Notes: generated by a model not told the origin, from the letters alone. A DNA stretch of 64,000 nt from Mesohalobacter halotolerans (GCF_006120725.1 NZ_SWMU01000006.1:1-64000); one strand, 5' to 3'. Positions 1 through 7,921 are shown, counted from the stretch's first letter. Made by a program: numbers and translations.

Positions 1-65
1 GACATGTCAATTCAATATGTCAATGTACGTTTTAATTAATTTTAATTTTCGCCCGAAAGCGGGTG

Positions 66-96
66 CAAATGTAAAACCTTTTTTCCTTTCTACAAA
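66..96 (-). promoter_or_regulatory. Leftward Bacteroidota-type promoter
   Basis: Read on the minus strand, a TTTG (-33 box, at 93-96) is followed after 19 bases by TACATTTG (at 66-73). This matches the Bacteroidota primary-sigma consensus TTTG...TAnnTTTG. It should start transcription near position 60 and drive a gene lying left of the window. The first transcribed bases form a GC-rich hairpin, CCCG-CTTT-CGGG (52-63), in otherwise AT-rich DNA. The target gene is not visible. Confidence 0.7.
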
Positions 97-210
97 CACT
101 TTTTTTTAAAAAAATATTGTTTTTTTTATGTTTTTAATTTAAGAATTATAATAGTTTGGTTTTAAGCCTTTTGAAAAAAATAAAACACAAAAAAAATTTA
201 CTTGATTAAA

Positions 211-218
211 TATATTTG
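211..218 (+). promoter_or_regulatory. -7 element upstream of cysH
   Basis: TATATTTG matches the Bacteroidota -7 consensus TAnnTTTG and lies 31 bases before the cysH start. No clear TTTG lies at the expected -33 distance, so this is a half-match. The implied 5' leader is about 25 bases, too short for a riboswitch. Confidence 0.45.
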
Positions 219-249
219 TAGTCTGTAATAAAAATTTAATTTTGTCAAT

Positions 250-936
250 ATGATTGCTACAAATATTCATACTTATAAAAAACAAATTGACAGCTTAAAC
301 GAAAAATATATCCAATTAAGTTTAAGTCAGAGAATACAAGAAATTTACAAAGATTTTTCTGTCGATGAAATGTTGATCACTTCTTCATTTGCAGCTAATT
401 CACCATTCCTTTTACACCTTTTTAGCCAGAACGCACCAGTTAAGCCAAAAGTTTATTTTATAGATACGTTTTATCATTTTGAAGAAACGCTTAATTATAA
501 GAAAGAGCTATCTAAAAAATACAATTTAGAGGTATACAATATCATACCAGATTATGAAGAACATCTCAAAACAAGGGATGAAAAAATGTGGCAAAAAAAC
601 CCAGATTATTGTTGCCACGTAAATAAGGTCAAACCTATAGAGCAAATAAAAAAGCATTTTAATGTTTGGGCTTCAGGATTGATGAGGTCTCAAAATAGTC
701 ATCGTAAAAATCTTAAAGTATTTGAATACAAAGGTGATATCATCAGGTTTTATCCTATTATAGATGTTGATATTGAAGAAAGAAATGAGTACATAAAAAA
801 ACATAAGCTCGATACAAACCCTCTAGTATTTAAAGGTTACAACTCTATTGGATGTAAACATTGTACAAAAAAAGGTGCAGATAGGGAAGGAAGATGGGTT
901 GGTCTTGCTAAAACTGAATGTGGTTTACACATATAA
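250..936 (+). CDS. cysH: Phosphoadenylyl/adenylyl-sulfate reductase
   Basis: Reduces activated sulfate (APS or PAPS) to sulfite with thioredoxin in assimilatory sulfate reduction; cytoplasmic. The 228-residue protein has the PP-loop ATP-pyrophosphatase-like fold, a CC pair at residues 121-122, a CxxC at 202-205, and the C-terminal ECGLH with Cys224. In this family the first four cysteines hold a [4Fe-4S] cluster, a feature of the APS-using branch and of some PAPS reductases, and the last cysteine is the catalytic thiol. Length is normal. asnS starts 18 bases downstream, so co-transcription is likely. The usual partners (ATP sulfurylase, sulfite reductase) are not in the window and may lie to the left under the divergent promoter. 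APS versus PAPS preference cannot be decided from the sequence alone. Confidence 0.9.
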   Translation: MIATNIHTYKKQIDSLNEKYIQLSLSQRIQEIYKDFSVDEMLITSSFAANSPFLLHLFSQNAPVKPKVYFIDTFYHFEETLNYKKELSKKYNLEVYNIIPDYEEHLKTRDEKMWQKNPDYCCHVNKVKPIEQIKKHFNVWASGLMRSQNSHRKNLKVFEYKGDIIRFYPIIDVDIEERNEYIKKHKLDTNPLVFKGYNSIGCKHCTKKGADREGRWVGLAKTECGLHI

Positions 937-954
937 TATAAAGGATATAAAATA

Positions 955-2397
955 ATGGAGAAAACAAGTATCAAACATATTTTAAGTCAAGGGAAAATTT
1001 CTGAAGACTATGAAATTAACGCCTGGGTAAAATCATTCAGAAACAATATGTTTTTAGCTATGAATGATGGATCCTGCTTAAATAATCTTCAGTGTGTTTT
1101 ACCTACAGAAAAATATAATGAAGAGTTTATAAAAACTATCAATATAGGTTGTGCCTTAAATATTCAAGGAACCTTGAAGGAAAGTCAAGGCAAGGGTCAA
1201 AGAGTAGAAGTTGACATCAAAACCATTAAAATATTAGGAAAAGCAGATAGCGAAGAGGTAAGAAAAACAATTTTATCACCTAAAAAACACAGCTTAGAAA
1301 AATTAAGAGAACAAGCTCATTTAAGAGTAAGGACTAATACCTTTGGTGCTGTTATGCGTTTAAGGTCCAAATTGTCTTTTGCAGTACATCAATATTTTCA
1401 AACTGAAAGCTTTCAGTATGTAACGACACCAATTATTACAAACTCAGATGCAGAGGGTGCTGGAGAAACTTTTAGAGTGACAAATTTTGATTTGAAGGCG
1501 ATTCCAAAAACCGATAAAAACGAGGTCAATTTTAAGCAAGATTTCTTTGGTAAACCCGCTAATCTTACTGTAAGTGGTCAGCTAGAAGCTGAAACCTATG
1601 CATTAGGCTTAGGAAAAGTTTATACATTTGGACCTACTTTTAGAGCAGAAAATTCCAATACCACACGACACCTTTCTGAATTCTGGATGATAGAACCTGA
1701 GGTCGCATTTTGTAACCTTGAAGGTAACATGGACCTTGCAGAGGATTTTATCAAGTATGTTATTGATTATGTACTTGAGCATTGTAAAGAAGATTTAGAA
1801 TTTCTGGAACAACGCTTAATTAAAGAAGAGTCTACTCTACCTAAACAACAACGTAGTGAGATGTCACTAATTGAAAAACTTGAGTTTGTAACAAGCAATA
1901 ACTTTAAACGTGTGAGTTATACTGAAGCTATTGAAATTTTAAAGCGATGTAAACCCAACAAGAAGAAGAAATTTAATTTTATTATAGAGGAGTGGGGTGC
2001 TGATTTACAAAGTGAACACGAGCGATTTTTAGTAGAGAAACACTTTAAATGTCCTGTGATTTTATACGATTATCCAGCTAATATAAAAGCTTTTTATATG
2101 CGATTAAATGAAGATAACAAAACGGTAAGAGCTATGGATGTTTTGTTTCCGGGAATTGGAGAAATTGTTGGCGGTTCTCAAAGAGAAGAAAGACTTGAGG
2201 TTTTAGTCGATAAAATGAAAACACTTAAAAGAGATGAAAAAGAATTATGGTGGTATATCGATACGAGACGTTTTGGTACTTGTGAACACAGTGGGTTTGG
2301 CTTAGGCTTCGAGCGTTTAGTGCAATTTGTTACAGGCATGTCAAACATCAGAGATGTCATACCTTACCCTCGAACACCGAAAAATTTAGATTTTTAA
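955..2397 (+). CDS. asnS: Asparaginyl-tRNA synthetase
   Basis: Charges tRNA-Asn with asparagine in the cytoplasm. The 480-residue protein has an N-terminal OB-fold anticodon-binding domain (about residues 17-105) and a class II catalytic core. Motif 2 is visible as FRAENSNTTRHL near residue 230, and motif 3 as GFGLGFERL near the C-terminus. The TRHLSEFWMIEPE stretch is typical of AsnRS and separates it from AspRS. It follows cysH closely. A separate aspS lies at 51.4-53.2 kb, so Asn-tRNA can be made directly. The end of the gene is followed by a 205-base gap with a weak hairpin before rpoN. Length and motifs are normal. Confidence 0.97.
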   Translation: MEKTSIKHILSQGKISEDYEINAWVKSFRNNMFLAMNDGSCLNNLQCVLPTEKYNEEFIKTINIGCALNIQGTLKESQGKGQRVEVDIKTIKILGKADSEEVRKTILSPKKHSLEKLREQAHLRVRTNTFGAVMRLRSKLSFAVHQYFQTESFQYVTTPIITNSDAEGAGETFRVTNFDLKAIPKTDKNEVNFKQDFFGKPANLTVSGQLEAETYALGLGKVYTFGPTFRAENSNTTRHLSEFWMIEPEVAFCNLEGNMDLAEDFIKYVIDYVLEHCKEDLEFLEQRLIKEESTLPKQQRSEMSLIEKLEFVTSNNFKRVSYTEAIEILKRCKPNKKKKFNFIIEEWGADLQSEHERFLVEKHFKCPVILYDYPANIKAFYMRLNEDNKTVRAMDVLFPGIGEIVGGSQREERLEVLVDKMKTLKRDEKELWWYIDTRRFGTCEHSGFGLGFERLVQFVTGMSNIRDVIPYPRTPKNLDF

Positions 2398-2531
2398 ATT
2401 TCATAAAAACTTTATTACTACTCACTTTTTGGTATAATCACCCAATAAATAAAGTATATATAATTCCAGTAATTTAGAGTAATAATAATAATAATATCGA
2501 TTCAGTCTCAACAAACTAATCCTAACCTTAT

Positions 2532-2539
2532 TATTTTTG
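2532..2539 (+). promoter_or_regulatory. Possible -7 element before rpoN
   Basis: TATTTTTG fits TAnnTTTG and lies 63 bases upstream of the rpoN start. No good -33 box is visible at 18-20 bases upstream. The hairpin at 2540-2576 begins directly after it, so the two readings (promoter, or asnS terminator) compete. Confidence 0.35.
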
Positions 2540-2576
2540 AAAAGCTTTATAAATTGAGTAATTAATAAGCTTTTTT
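2540..2576 (+). terminator. Weak hairpin with T tract between asnS and rpoN
   Basis: AAAAGCTT (2540-2547) pairs with AAGCTTTTTT (2567-2576), giving an eight-base AT-rich stem, a 19-base loop and a T-rich 3' side. It could terminate asnS or act as a weak attenuator in the rpoN leader. The stem is weak. An (AAT)n run lies just upstream at about 2481-2497. Confidence 0.4.
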
Positions 2577-2602
2577 GTATTTTTATAGTAAACAATCTTC
2601 AA

Positions 2603-4048
2603 ATGTTAAAGCAGCAACTCAGTCAAAAGTTATCTCAAAAGTTGTCTCCTCAACAGATACAACTGATGAAATTAATTCAGTTACCTACAGTCGCATTTGA
2701 ACAAAAGATCAAACAAGAACTTGAAGAGAATCCTGCACTTGAAAGTGGCAAAGAGCAAGATGATGAATATGAAGATGTAGATAATACTCAAGATGATGAG
2801 CATGATATCATAGATACAGATTTTGATGTTGATGAATATTTGAGTGATGATGAAGTTCCAAATTACAAAACTTACTCAAACAACTACAGCCCTGATGACG
2901 ATGACAATAAAGTACCTTATGCTGCTGGAAAAACTTTTTTTGATCATTTAAAGTCTCAAATTCACACATTTAGGCTTGATGACGAGGAAGAGCAAATTGC
3001 AGATTTTTTGATTGGCAGTATAGATCATGCAGGATATATTAGAAGAAGTATTGAAGATATTATTGATGATTTGGCCTTTACACAGAGTCTTTATGTCACA
3101 AAAGAAAAGGTACAGAAAGTTTTAAATATTGTTCAAAGGTTAGACCCGGTTGGTGTTGGGGCTAGTGATTTAAAAGAATGCCTTATAATTCAGCTTAAAA
3201 GAAAACCAGAGAGTAAAGATGTTAGCATTGCACATAATATTTTAAAAAATGCCTTTGACATGTTTTCTAAAAAACATTACACAAAGCTTAAACAGAAATT
3301 TAAACTATCTGATGAAGAATTAAAGTCTGCTATAGAACAAATCGAACATCTTAATCCTAAACCTGGAGCTTCATATTCATCCAGGTCTAAACCCGTTGAC
3401 CAGGTTACACCAGATTTTACAATTAAAATTAAAAATGATGAACTTGAGTTGACACTAAATTCTAGAAATGTTCCTCATATGCATATTTCAAAAGATTACA
3501 ACAATATGCTTAAGAGCTATAAGGAGAATGCCCTTAAAACTAAAGACCAAAAAAAAGCGCTGCTATTTATCAAACAGAAATTGGATTCAGCAAAATGGTT
3601 TATCGATGCCATCAAACAACGCCAAAACACTTTACTGTCAACCATGAATTGTATTATGGATATTCAGAGGGAATATTTTTTGACTGGTGATGAAAAAAAT
3701 CTTAAGCCTATGATTCTCAAAGATGTGGCTGAAAAAATTGATATGGACATTAGCACAGTTTCAAGAGTTGCTAATAGTAAATATGTTGACACACCTTATG
3801 GCATAATGCTAATTAAAGACTTTTTCTCAGAATCAATGAAAAATGATGAAGGTGATGATGTCTCTACCCGAGAGATAAAAAATATTTTACAAAACATTAT
3901 TGATAATGAAGATAAAAAGAAGCCTTATACAGACTCTAAGCTGGTAGAGGCATTAAAAAAGAAAGGTTATCCTATTGCTCGGCGAACAGTAGCTAAGTAC
4001 AGAGAAGTATTGGATATCCCTGTGGCAAGACTTAGAAAAGAATTATAA
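2603..4048 (+). CDS. rpoN: RNA polymerase sigma-54 factor
   Basis: Alternative sigma factor that recognises -24/-12 promoters and needs an AAA+ activator for open-complex formation. The 481-residue protein has the Gln/Leu-rich activator-binding region I (residues 1-48), a very acidic region II (about 50-105), the core-binding region, and the RpoN box near the C-terminus (ARRTVAKYRE, within the last 25 residues), which reads the -24 element. The order after asnS and before a small membrane protein and the PorT/ExbD cluster looks like a conserved flavobacterial neighbourhood (recollection, not a search). The stop overlaps the next gene's start as TAATG, so translation is probably coupled. No sigma-54 activator gene is seen in this window. 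Confidence 0.97.
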   Translation: MLKQQLSQKLSQKLSPQQIQLMKLIQLPTVAFEQKIKQELEENPALESGKEQDDEYEDVDNTQDDEHDIIDTDFDVDEYLSDDEVPNYKTYSNNYSPDDDDNKVPYAAGKTFFDHLKSQIHTFRLDDEEEQIADFLIGSIDHAGYIRRSIEDIIDDLAFTQSLYVTKEKVQKVLNIVQRLDPVGVGASDLKECLIIQLKRKPESKDVSIAHNILKNAFDMFSKKHYTKLKQKFKLSDEELKSAIEQIEHLNPKPGASYSSRSKPVDQVTPDFTIKIKNDELELTLNSRNVPHMHISKDYNNMLKSYKENALKTKDQKKALLFIKQKLDSAKWFIDAIKQRQNTLLSTMNCIMDIQREYFLTGDEKNLKPMILKDVAEKIDMDISTVSRVANSKYVDTPYGIMLIKDFFSESMKNDEGDDVSTREIKNILQNIIDNEDKKKPYTDSKLVEALKKKGYPIARRTVAKYREVLDIPVARLRKEL

Positions 4049-4656
4049 TGAAAACCTTTCTTAATTTAGGGTCTTACCTATTTCACCCCTTGTGGTTGTC
4101 AACTTATGCCGTGTGCTTTTATTTTTATCATGTCAATTTTATGTTTACTTATGAAAGCATATTAGCTAAAATATTGGCTGTTGTGTTACTTACAGTTTTT
4201 ATCCCTATTTTCTTTTTAATTCTATTAAAACCATTAAAAATTATTAATAGTTTTCATTTAAAAACAGTAAAGCAGAGACGGTTACCGCTTTTGTTTTTTA
4301 CTACCATCAGTGCTGTTATTATAAACTATATTTTTAATCCTATACATTATAAAATTCCTTTTTATTTTTTCTCAGCAGTATTTTTTTGTGGTTTGGTTTG
4401 TGTGATTTTATCTTTTCTCAACTACAAAATCAGCCTCCATGCCACGGCTATATCAAGTTTTGCCTGTTTTGTTATTTGCTTTAGTCTTTATTATCAAATA
4501 AGTAACTTATGGCTAGTGAGTTTAGTCGTGTTTGCCATAGGTTGGGTAATAAGTTCAAGATTGTTAATGCAAGCGCATAAATTACACGAGCTGATGACAG
4601 GGTTATCATTAGGTGTTGTATCTCAGTTAATTTTTTTACAATTCTGGTATATTTAA
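4048..4656 (+). CDS. Conserved polytopic membrane protein, PAP2-like C-terminus
   Basis: A 202-residue protein of mostly hydrophobic segments, about six membrane helices, with little outside the membrane. The last third (SSRLLMQAHKLHELMTG) resembles the C-terminal helix motif of PAP2-type lipid phosphatases, where an SR...H signature carries catalytic residues. The first phosphatase motif is not convincingly present, so activity is doubtful. The stop/start overlap with rpoN implies one transcript. Function unknown; a role in lipid-phosphate metabolism is only a guess. It converges on the PorT-like gene with 29 bases between the stops. Confidence 0.75.
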   Translation: MKTFLNLGSYLFHPLWLSTYAVCFYFYHVNFMFTYESILAKILAVVLLTVFIPIFFLILLKPLKIINSFHLKTVKQRRLPLLFFTTISAVIINYIFNPIHYKIPFYFFSAVFFCGLVCVILSFLNYKISLHATAISSFACFVICFSLYYQISNLWLVSLVVFAIGWVISSRLLMQAHKLHELMTGLSLGVVSQLIFLQFWYI

Positions 4657-4685
4657 TTAATATGTTGGACTCTAAGTTTTTTAAT

Positions 4686-5387
4686 TTAAAGAATATAAAA
4701 CACCACTCCTGCTTTGATAATATTGAGGTTTAAATTTTCCCGTGAGTCTAATAATTTAGCCTCAAAAAGAGAATTTAAGCTATATCTAAAGAAAAAATTG
4801 ATTTTACTTTTACCAAACGAAAAGTAATAATCAAAAGTAGTTCTATCAAGTTCATCTAAATCTGTTTGATTGACCTTGTTCCCCTGTTGTTCAAAAACAG
4901 ATTTGAAATAATACATGTAACCCAGATTTATACCAGTATATATTCTCCAAAAAGCTTTATCATCACCTATTGAAGATGTACGCCATCTAAATTGAATTGG
5001 GATTTCTACAACATGGGTAGAAAATCTATTGGTATCAAAATCTATGCCTCCATCTATCACCTCAAAAATACTTTGACCGGAATTGCTTTCTCCGATAAAT
5101 AAATTCTGAGAATAAGTATCTATAGACAATCCTATTCCTATACCTAATGCTAAATTTCTTCTTTGATTTAAAGGCATATCTCTAATATATCCAAAGTGAA
5201 CACCTCCAGAAAAACCAGATTGAGACATATCATTGGGCTTATTGACTAGAAAATTTATCCCTAGACCAATATAAAATTGATCTTCACGATATAAGCTATC
5301 TGCTTCGGAAAAATGCTTATCAATTAAGTTTTGACTTATTGAAATAAAGCATACAAAAAGAGTTAAGCATGTGAAAAGTGATTTCAT
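4686..5387 (-). CDS. PorT-like outer-membrane beta-barrel protein
   Basis: Probable outer-membrane barrel of the PorT family, whose founding member is needed for type IX secretion. The start is placed at 5387, giving 233 residues beginning MKSLFTCLTL, a good signal peptide ending near SISQ. The open frame extends back to 5420, but that extension lies inside a palindromic terminator and would put unlikely residues before the signal peptide. The protein has alternating-hydrophobicity strands and ends in an aromatic/hydrophobic residue (VVFYIL), as barrel proteins do. It lies downstream of the ExbD/ExbB genes, separated by the terminator at 5410-5440, so it is partly uncoupled from them. Whether it is the true PorT or a paralogue cannot be decided here. 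Confidence 0.7.
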   Translation of the reverse strand: MKSLFTCLTLFVCFISISQNLIDKHFSEADSLYREDQFYIGLGINFLVNKPNDMSQSGFSGGVHFGYIRDMPLNQRRNLALGIGIGLSIDTYSQNLFIGESNSGQSIFEVIDGGIDFDTNRFSTHVVEIPIQFRWRTSSIGDDKAFWRIYTGINLGYMYYFKSVFEQQGNKVNQTDLDELDRTTFDYYFSFGKSKINFFFRYSLNSLFEAKLLDSRENLNLNIIKAGVVFYIL

Positions 5388-5409
5388 CAAAACAAATATA
5401 CGTGTAATC

Positions 5410-5440
5410 AAAAAAAGCACCTAAATTTAGGTGCTTTTCT
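5410..5440 (-). terminator. Palindromic intrinsic terminator after exbD
   Basis: A perfect 20-base palindrome, AGCACCTAAATTTAGGTGCT (5416-5435), is followed on the minus strand by a run of seven T. It sits 24 bases past the second exbD stop and just before the PorT-like gene. Plus-strand reading also gives TTTT after the stem, so it may work weakly both ways. Confidence 0.8.
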
Positions 5441-5463
5441 GAAAATTTATAAAATTTAATCGA

Positions 5464-5946
5464 CTACTCTAGATTTTTTAGAGCTGCACCTTTCTTAGTA
5501 ATGTAAGTTATCTTAAGTGCTTCGGCTTCTCTTAGCTCTGTTTTAATATCTGAGACTAGTCCCATATTAGTTTCTTTATCAACTTTAAGACCAGCTATTA
5601 ACGCCTGTTTGAGCTCCTCACGCGTGTCTTGTCTTTCTTCAAAAACAAATTGTTTTATATCTTTTAAACTTGCATACTTGTCATTGAGTTGAACACGTGC
5701 TTCTGTTCCAGCTACAGATTGATAACGATCAGAAGGTTCTCCAGCATAAATATACATGATCAAGTCCTTTTTTTCGAGTTTTTCAACTTGGTCTGCATAA
5801 GGCAATCTGTTTTTGACTTTTATTGAAGTATCTCTCATTACAGTAACTACCATAAAGAAAAACAAAAGCATAAAGACAATATCAGGCAATGATGCTGTGG
5901 ATATCGCTGGTATATCACCACTTTTCTTCTTTTTAAATTTAGACAT
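5464..5946 (-). CDS. exbD: Biopolymer transport protein ExbD (second copy)
   Basis: Inner-membrane component of the proton-driven ExbB/ExbD motor that powers TonB-dependent outer-membrane transport. The 160-residue protein has a basic N-terminus, one membrane helix (about residues 20-43) carrying the conserved Asp22 at its start (LPDIVFMLLF), and a periplasmic domain. Asp at this position is the proton-linked residue of the family. It starts 20 bases after the first exbD stop and belongs to one operon with it, the four-helix protein and exbB. No tonB gene is in the cluster, so TonB must be supplied elsewhere or the motor serves another partner. Confidence 0.9.
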   Translation of the reverse strand: MSKFKKKKSGDIPAISTASLPDIVFMLLFFFMVVTVMRDTSIKVKNRLPYADQVEKLEKKDLIMYIYAGEPSDRYQSVAGTEARVQLNDKYASLKDIKQFVFEERQDTREELKQALIAGLKVDKETNMGLVSDIKTELREAEALKITYITKKGAALKNLE

Positions 5947-5966
5947 ATTCTATATCTTTAATAAAG

Positions 5967-6581
5967 TTATCTTGATGTACGTTTAGGCTCTGCTTCTGAA
6001 AGCTTTTGTGGATACATATCTTTAATCTGTTGAATTCTTTCTTTCAACTTATCTTTGTCTCCTGTATAGCTTTCACTTTTGAATGCCTCTTCCATTTCTT
6101 GAAAGGTCACGCCAAATAGACGTTTTGCTTCTCTATCTCTTAATTCATTGTAAGCTGCAACCAATTCGTTTTGAACTGCGATATAATCTGAATATTTAGT
6201 CAACCTGTTATTCTGAAGTGATATAACCGCCTTGACTGGATTATCTGAAGATGATGGATCTTTAGCACCTTTACAATAATTACAAGCCTCGTCACCTTTT
6301 CCTCCACCATTATCTAAAAATTGTATGGCGGCTTGTTTAAGGTTTTTGAGGTCCATAGGCTCGTCTTCTACTAACAAATTACCATTTGAGTTAATCAAAA
6401 CAATGAAAATGTTACGCTCTTTAAGCGGTGGTGGATCTTGCTCATCTTGGATAGGTGGCAGCTTTCTATTAATTCCACTATCTGTTTCAATAGTTGTAGT
6501 TACTAAGAAAAAGATAAGTAGTAAGAATGCTATGTCTGCCATAGATCCTGCATTGACTTCGGGTGCGCTTCTTCTCGCCAT
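5967..6581 (-). CDS. exbD: Biopolymer transport protein ExbD (first copy, with CxxC insert)
   Basis: Paralogue of the downstream ExbD. Its 204 residues are longer than the usual ~140-160. One membrane helix (about 14-32) carries the conserved Asp16 (SMADIAFLLL). The periplasmic domain contains a Gly-rich insert with a CxxC pair at residues 100-103 (ACNYCKG), followed by a charged helical tail rich in Lys and Glu to the C-terminus. The CxxC could form a disulfide or hold a metal in the periplasm; that is inference. It starts two bases after the four-helix protein's stop, so coupling is tight. Two unlike ExbD proteins next to one ExbB is a known Bacteroidota arrangement. Confidence 0.9.
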   Translation of the reverse strand: MARRSAPEVNAGSMADIAFLLLIFFLVTTTIETDSGINRKLPPIQDEQDPPPLKERNIFIVLINSNGNLLVEDEPMDLKNLKQAAIQFLDNGGGKGDEACNYCKGAKDPSSSDNPVKAVISLQNNRLTKYSDYIAVQNELVAAYNELRDREAKRLFGVTFQEMEEAFKSESYTGDKDKLKERIQQIKDMYPQKLSEAEPKRTSR

Positions 6582-6583
6582 AA

Positions 6584-7027
6584 TTATGAGGTTATTGCTT
6601 TTTTAACTGTTGAAACAAACATTGAAACTATCGCAGCTAAAGCTAGTATATAAAAGGTATAAAGCCCTGTACCTATCCATAACGCGCCACTTTCTGAAAG
6701 TGTTTCTGTATCACTTGTTGAAAATCCAGTACCAAAATCTCCAGCAAATCCAAAATAGGAAATTAGGACAACTAGCGCAAACAATCCAACAGAAATCAGT
6801 GTCTTTTTAATATTACCTCTGAAAATGCCTACAAACGTAAATATTAAGACTAATAAAACAGTAATTCCTAAAATAATGTAAGCAAGGTAAAGATCTGGAC
6901 TTATCAAACTAGTTTGTAAACTGGCTTGTTCTTTAATCGCATCATCGGATTCTATCATGATTCTTACGAAAAAAATAGCTGCAAGAATTCCGATAACTAT
7001 TTTGAAAATATTTAAAATTCTTGTCAT
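6584..7027 (-). CDS. Four-helix membrane protein of the ExbBD operon
   Basis: A 147-residue protein with about four membrane helices (near residues 4-24, 46-68, 77-95, 115-140) and a short Thr/Ser/Gly-rich loop before the last one. I do not recognise a named family. It sits between exbB (three bases upstream) and the first exbD (two bases downstream), so it must be made together with the motor and is a candidate accessory subunit. Nothing in the sequence suggests an enzyme. Confidence 0.8.
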   Translation of the reverse strand: MTRILNIFKIVIGILAAIFFVRIMIESDDAIKEQASLQTSLISPDLYLAYIILGITVLLVLIFTFVGIFRGNIKKTLISVGLFALVVLISYFGFAGDFGTGFSTSDTETLSESGALWIGTGLYTFYILALAAIVSMFVSTVKKAITS

Positions 7028-7030
7028 TAT

Positions 7031-7921
7031 TTATTTTTTATTATTGTGAGCAACTAAAATATCAACTAAAGTTATTGAAGCATCTTCCATATCATTGACA
7101 ATGCTATCTATTTTAGCTACAATATAGTTGTAAAATACTTGAAGTATAATTGCAACAATTAAACCAAATACCGTTGTTAAAAGTGCTACTTTAATACCAC
7201 CTGCAACAAGTGAAGGTTGCATATCACCGGCAGCTTCAATTTTATCAAATGCCTTAATCATCCCTATTACAGTACCCATGAAACCAAGCATTGGGGCTAG
7301 TGCAATAAATAATGAGACCCAAGAGACGTTTTTCTCTAACTGACCCATTTGAACACCTCCATAGGCAACAATAGATTTTTCTGCAACATCAATACCTTCG
7401 TTAACTCGATCTAAACCTTGGTAATATATAGAAGCTACTGGACCTGTTGTATTTCTGCAAACTTCCTTAGCCGCATCTACTCCACCACTTTCTAAAGCAT
7501 CTTCAACTTTTTGTGCTAATTTTTTTGAGTTGGTTGTTGAGGCATTGAGGAAAATAATTCTCTCAATTGCGATGGCAAGACCAAGAATTAAACATAACAA
7601 TACAATTCCCATAAAAGTTGGTCCACCTTCGATAAAACGTTTTTTAAGTTCTTGGTGAAAACCAAGGTCTTCTTCTGCTGCGGCTTCAGGTTCAGCTTCC
7701 TCTTCCTCCATTTCTTGAGCCATAGACTCTTCCTCAACTGCAGGCTCTTCTTCAACTACAGCAGTAGTGTCTTGCTCTGTAGCTGCATCTTCAGCTTGAG
7801 CGTCTTCTTGAAAAAATGCAGGCAAATTGTCATAACTTAAGTTTGAAGCATTTGTTTGAGTTGCGTAAATACCAAAAACCATAAAAAAGAGTATGGTTAA
7901 AGTTGAAAATAATCTTTTCAT
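7031..7921 (-). CDS. exbB: MotA/TolQ/ExbB proton channel protein
   Basis: Inner-membrane proton channel of the ExbB/ExbD motor. The 296-residue protein has an N-terminal hydrophobic signal/anchor (about 1-22), then an unusual Glu/Ala-rich acidic stretch (about residues 33-82), then three membrane segments near 97-122, 200-225 and 240-268 with the conserved ExbB/TolQ pattern (APMLGFMGTVIGM). The N-terminal extension is longer than in proteobacterial ExbB. It is the first gene of the leftward operon exbB - membrane protein - exbD - exbD, with 3 and 2-base gaps after it, and it has its own promoter at 7966-7995. Confidence 0.92.
   Translation of the reverse strand: MKRLFSTLTILFFMVFGIYATQTNASNLSYDNLPAFFQEDAQAEDAATEQDTTAVVEEEPAVEEESMAQEMEEEEAEPEAAAEEDLGFHQELKKRFIEGGPTFMGIVLLCLILGLAIAIERIIFLNASTTNSKKLAQKVEDALESGGVDAAKEVCRNTTGPVASIYYQGLDRVNEGIDVAEKSIVAYGGVQMGQLEKNVSWVSLFIALAPMLGFMGTVIGMIKAFDKIEAAGDMQPSLVAGGIKVALLTTVFGLIVAIILQVFYNYIVAKIDSIVNDMEDASITLVDILVAHNNKK

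Noticed and set aside
219-249. Possible SAM or sulfur riboswitch in the cysH leader
   Set aside because: The leader implied by the -7 element is only about 25 bases, too short for any known riboswitch fold.
2481-2498. (AAT)n microsatellite as phase-variable switch of rpoN
   Set aside because: It is short, imperfect and lies over 100 bases from the start codon, so slippage would not change the frame and promoter spacing effects are unsupported.
6325-6606. Plus-strand 93-residue frame over the first exbD
   Set aside because: It runs antisense inside a well-supported exbD gene, with no promoter or family likeness. Treated as a frame shadow.
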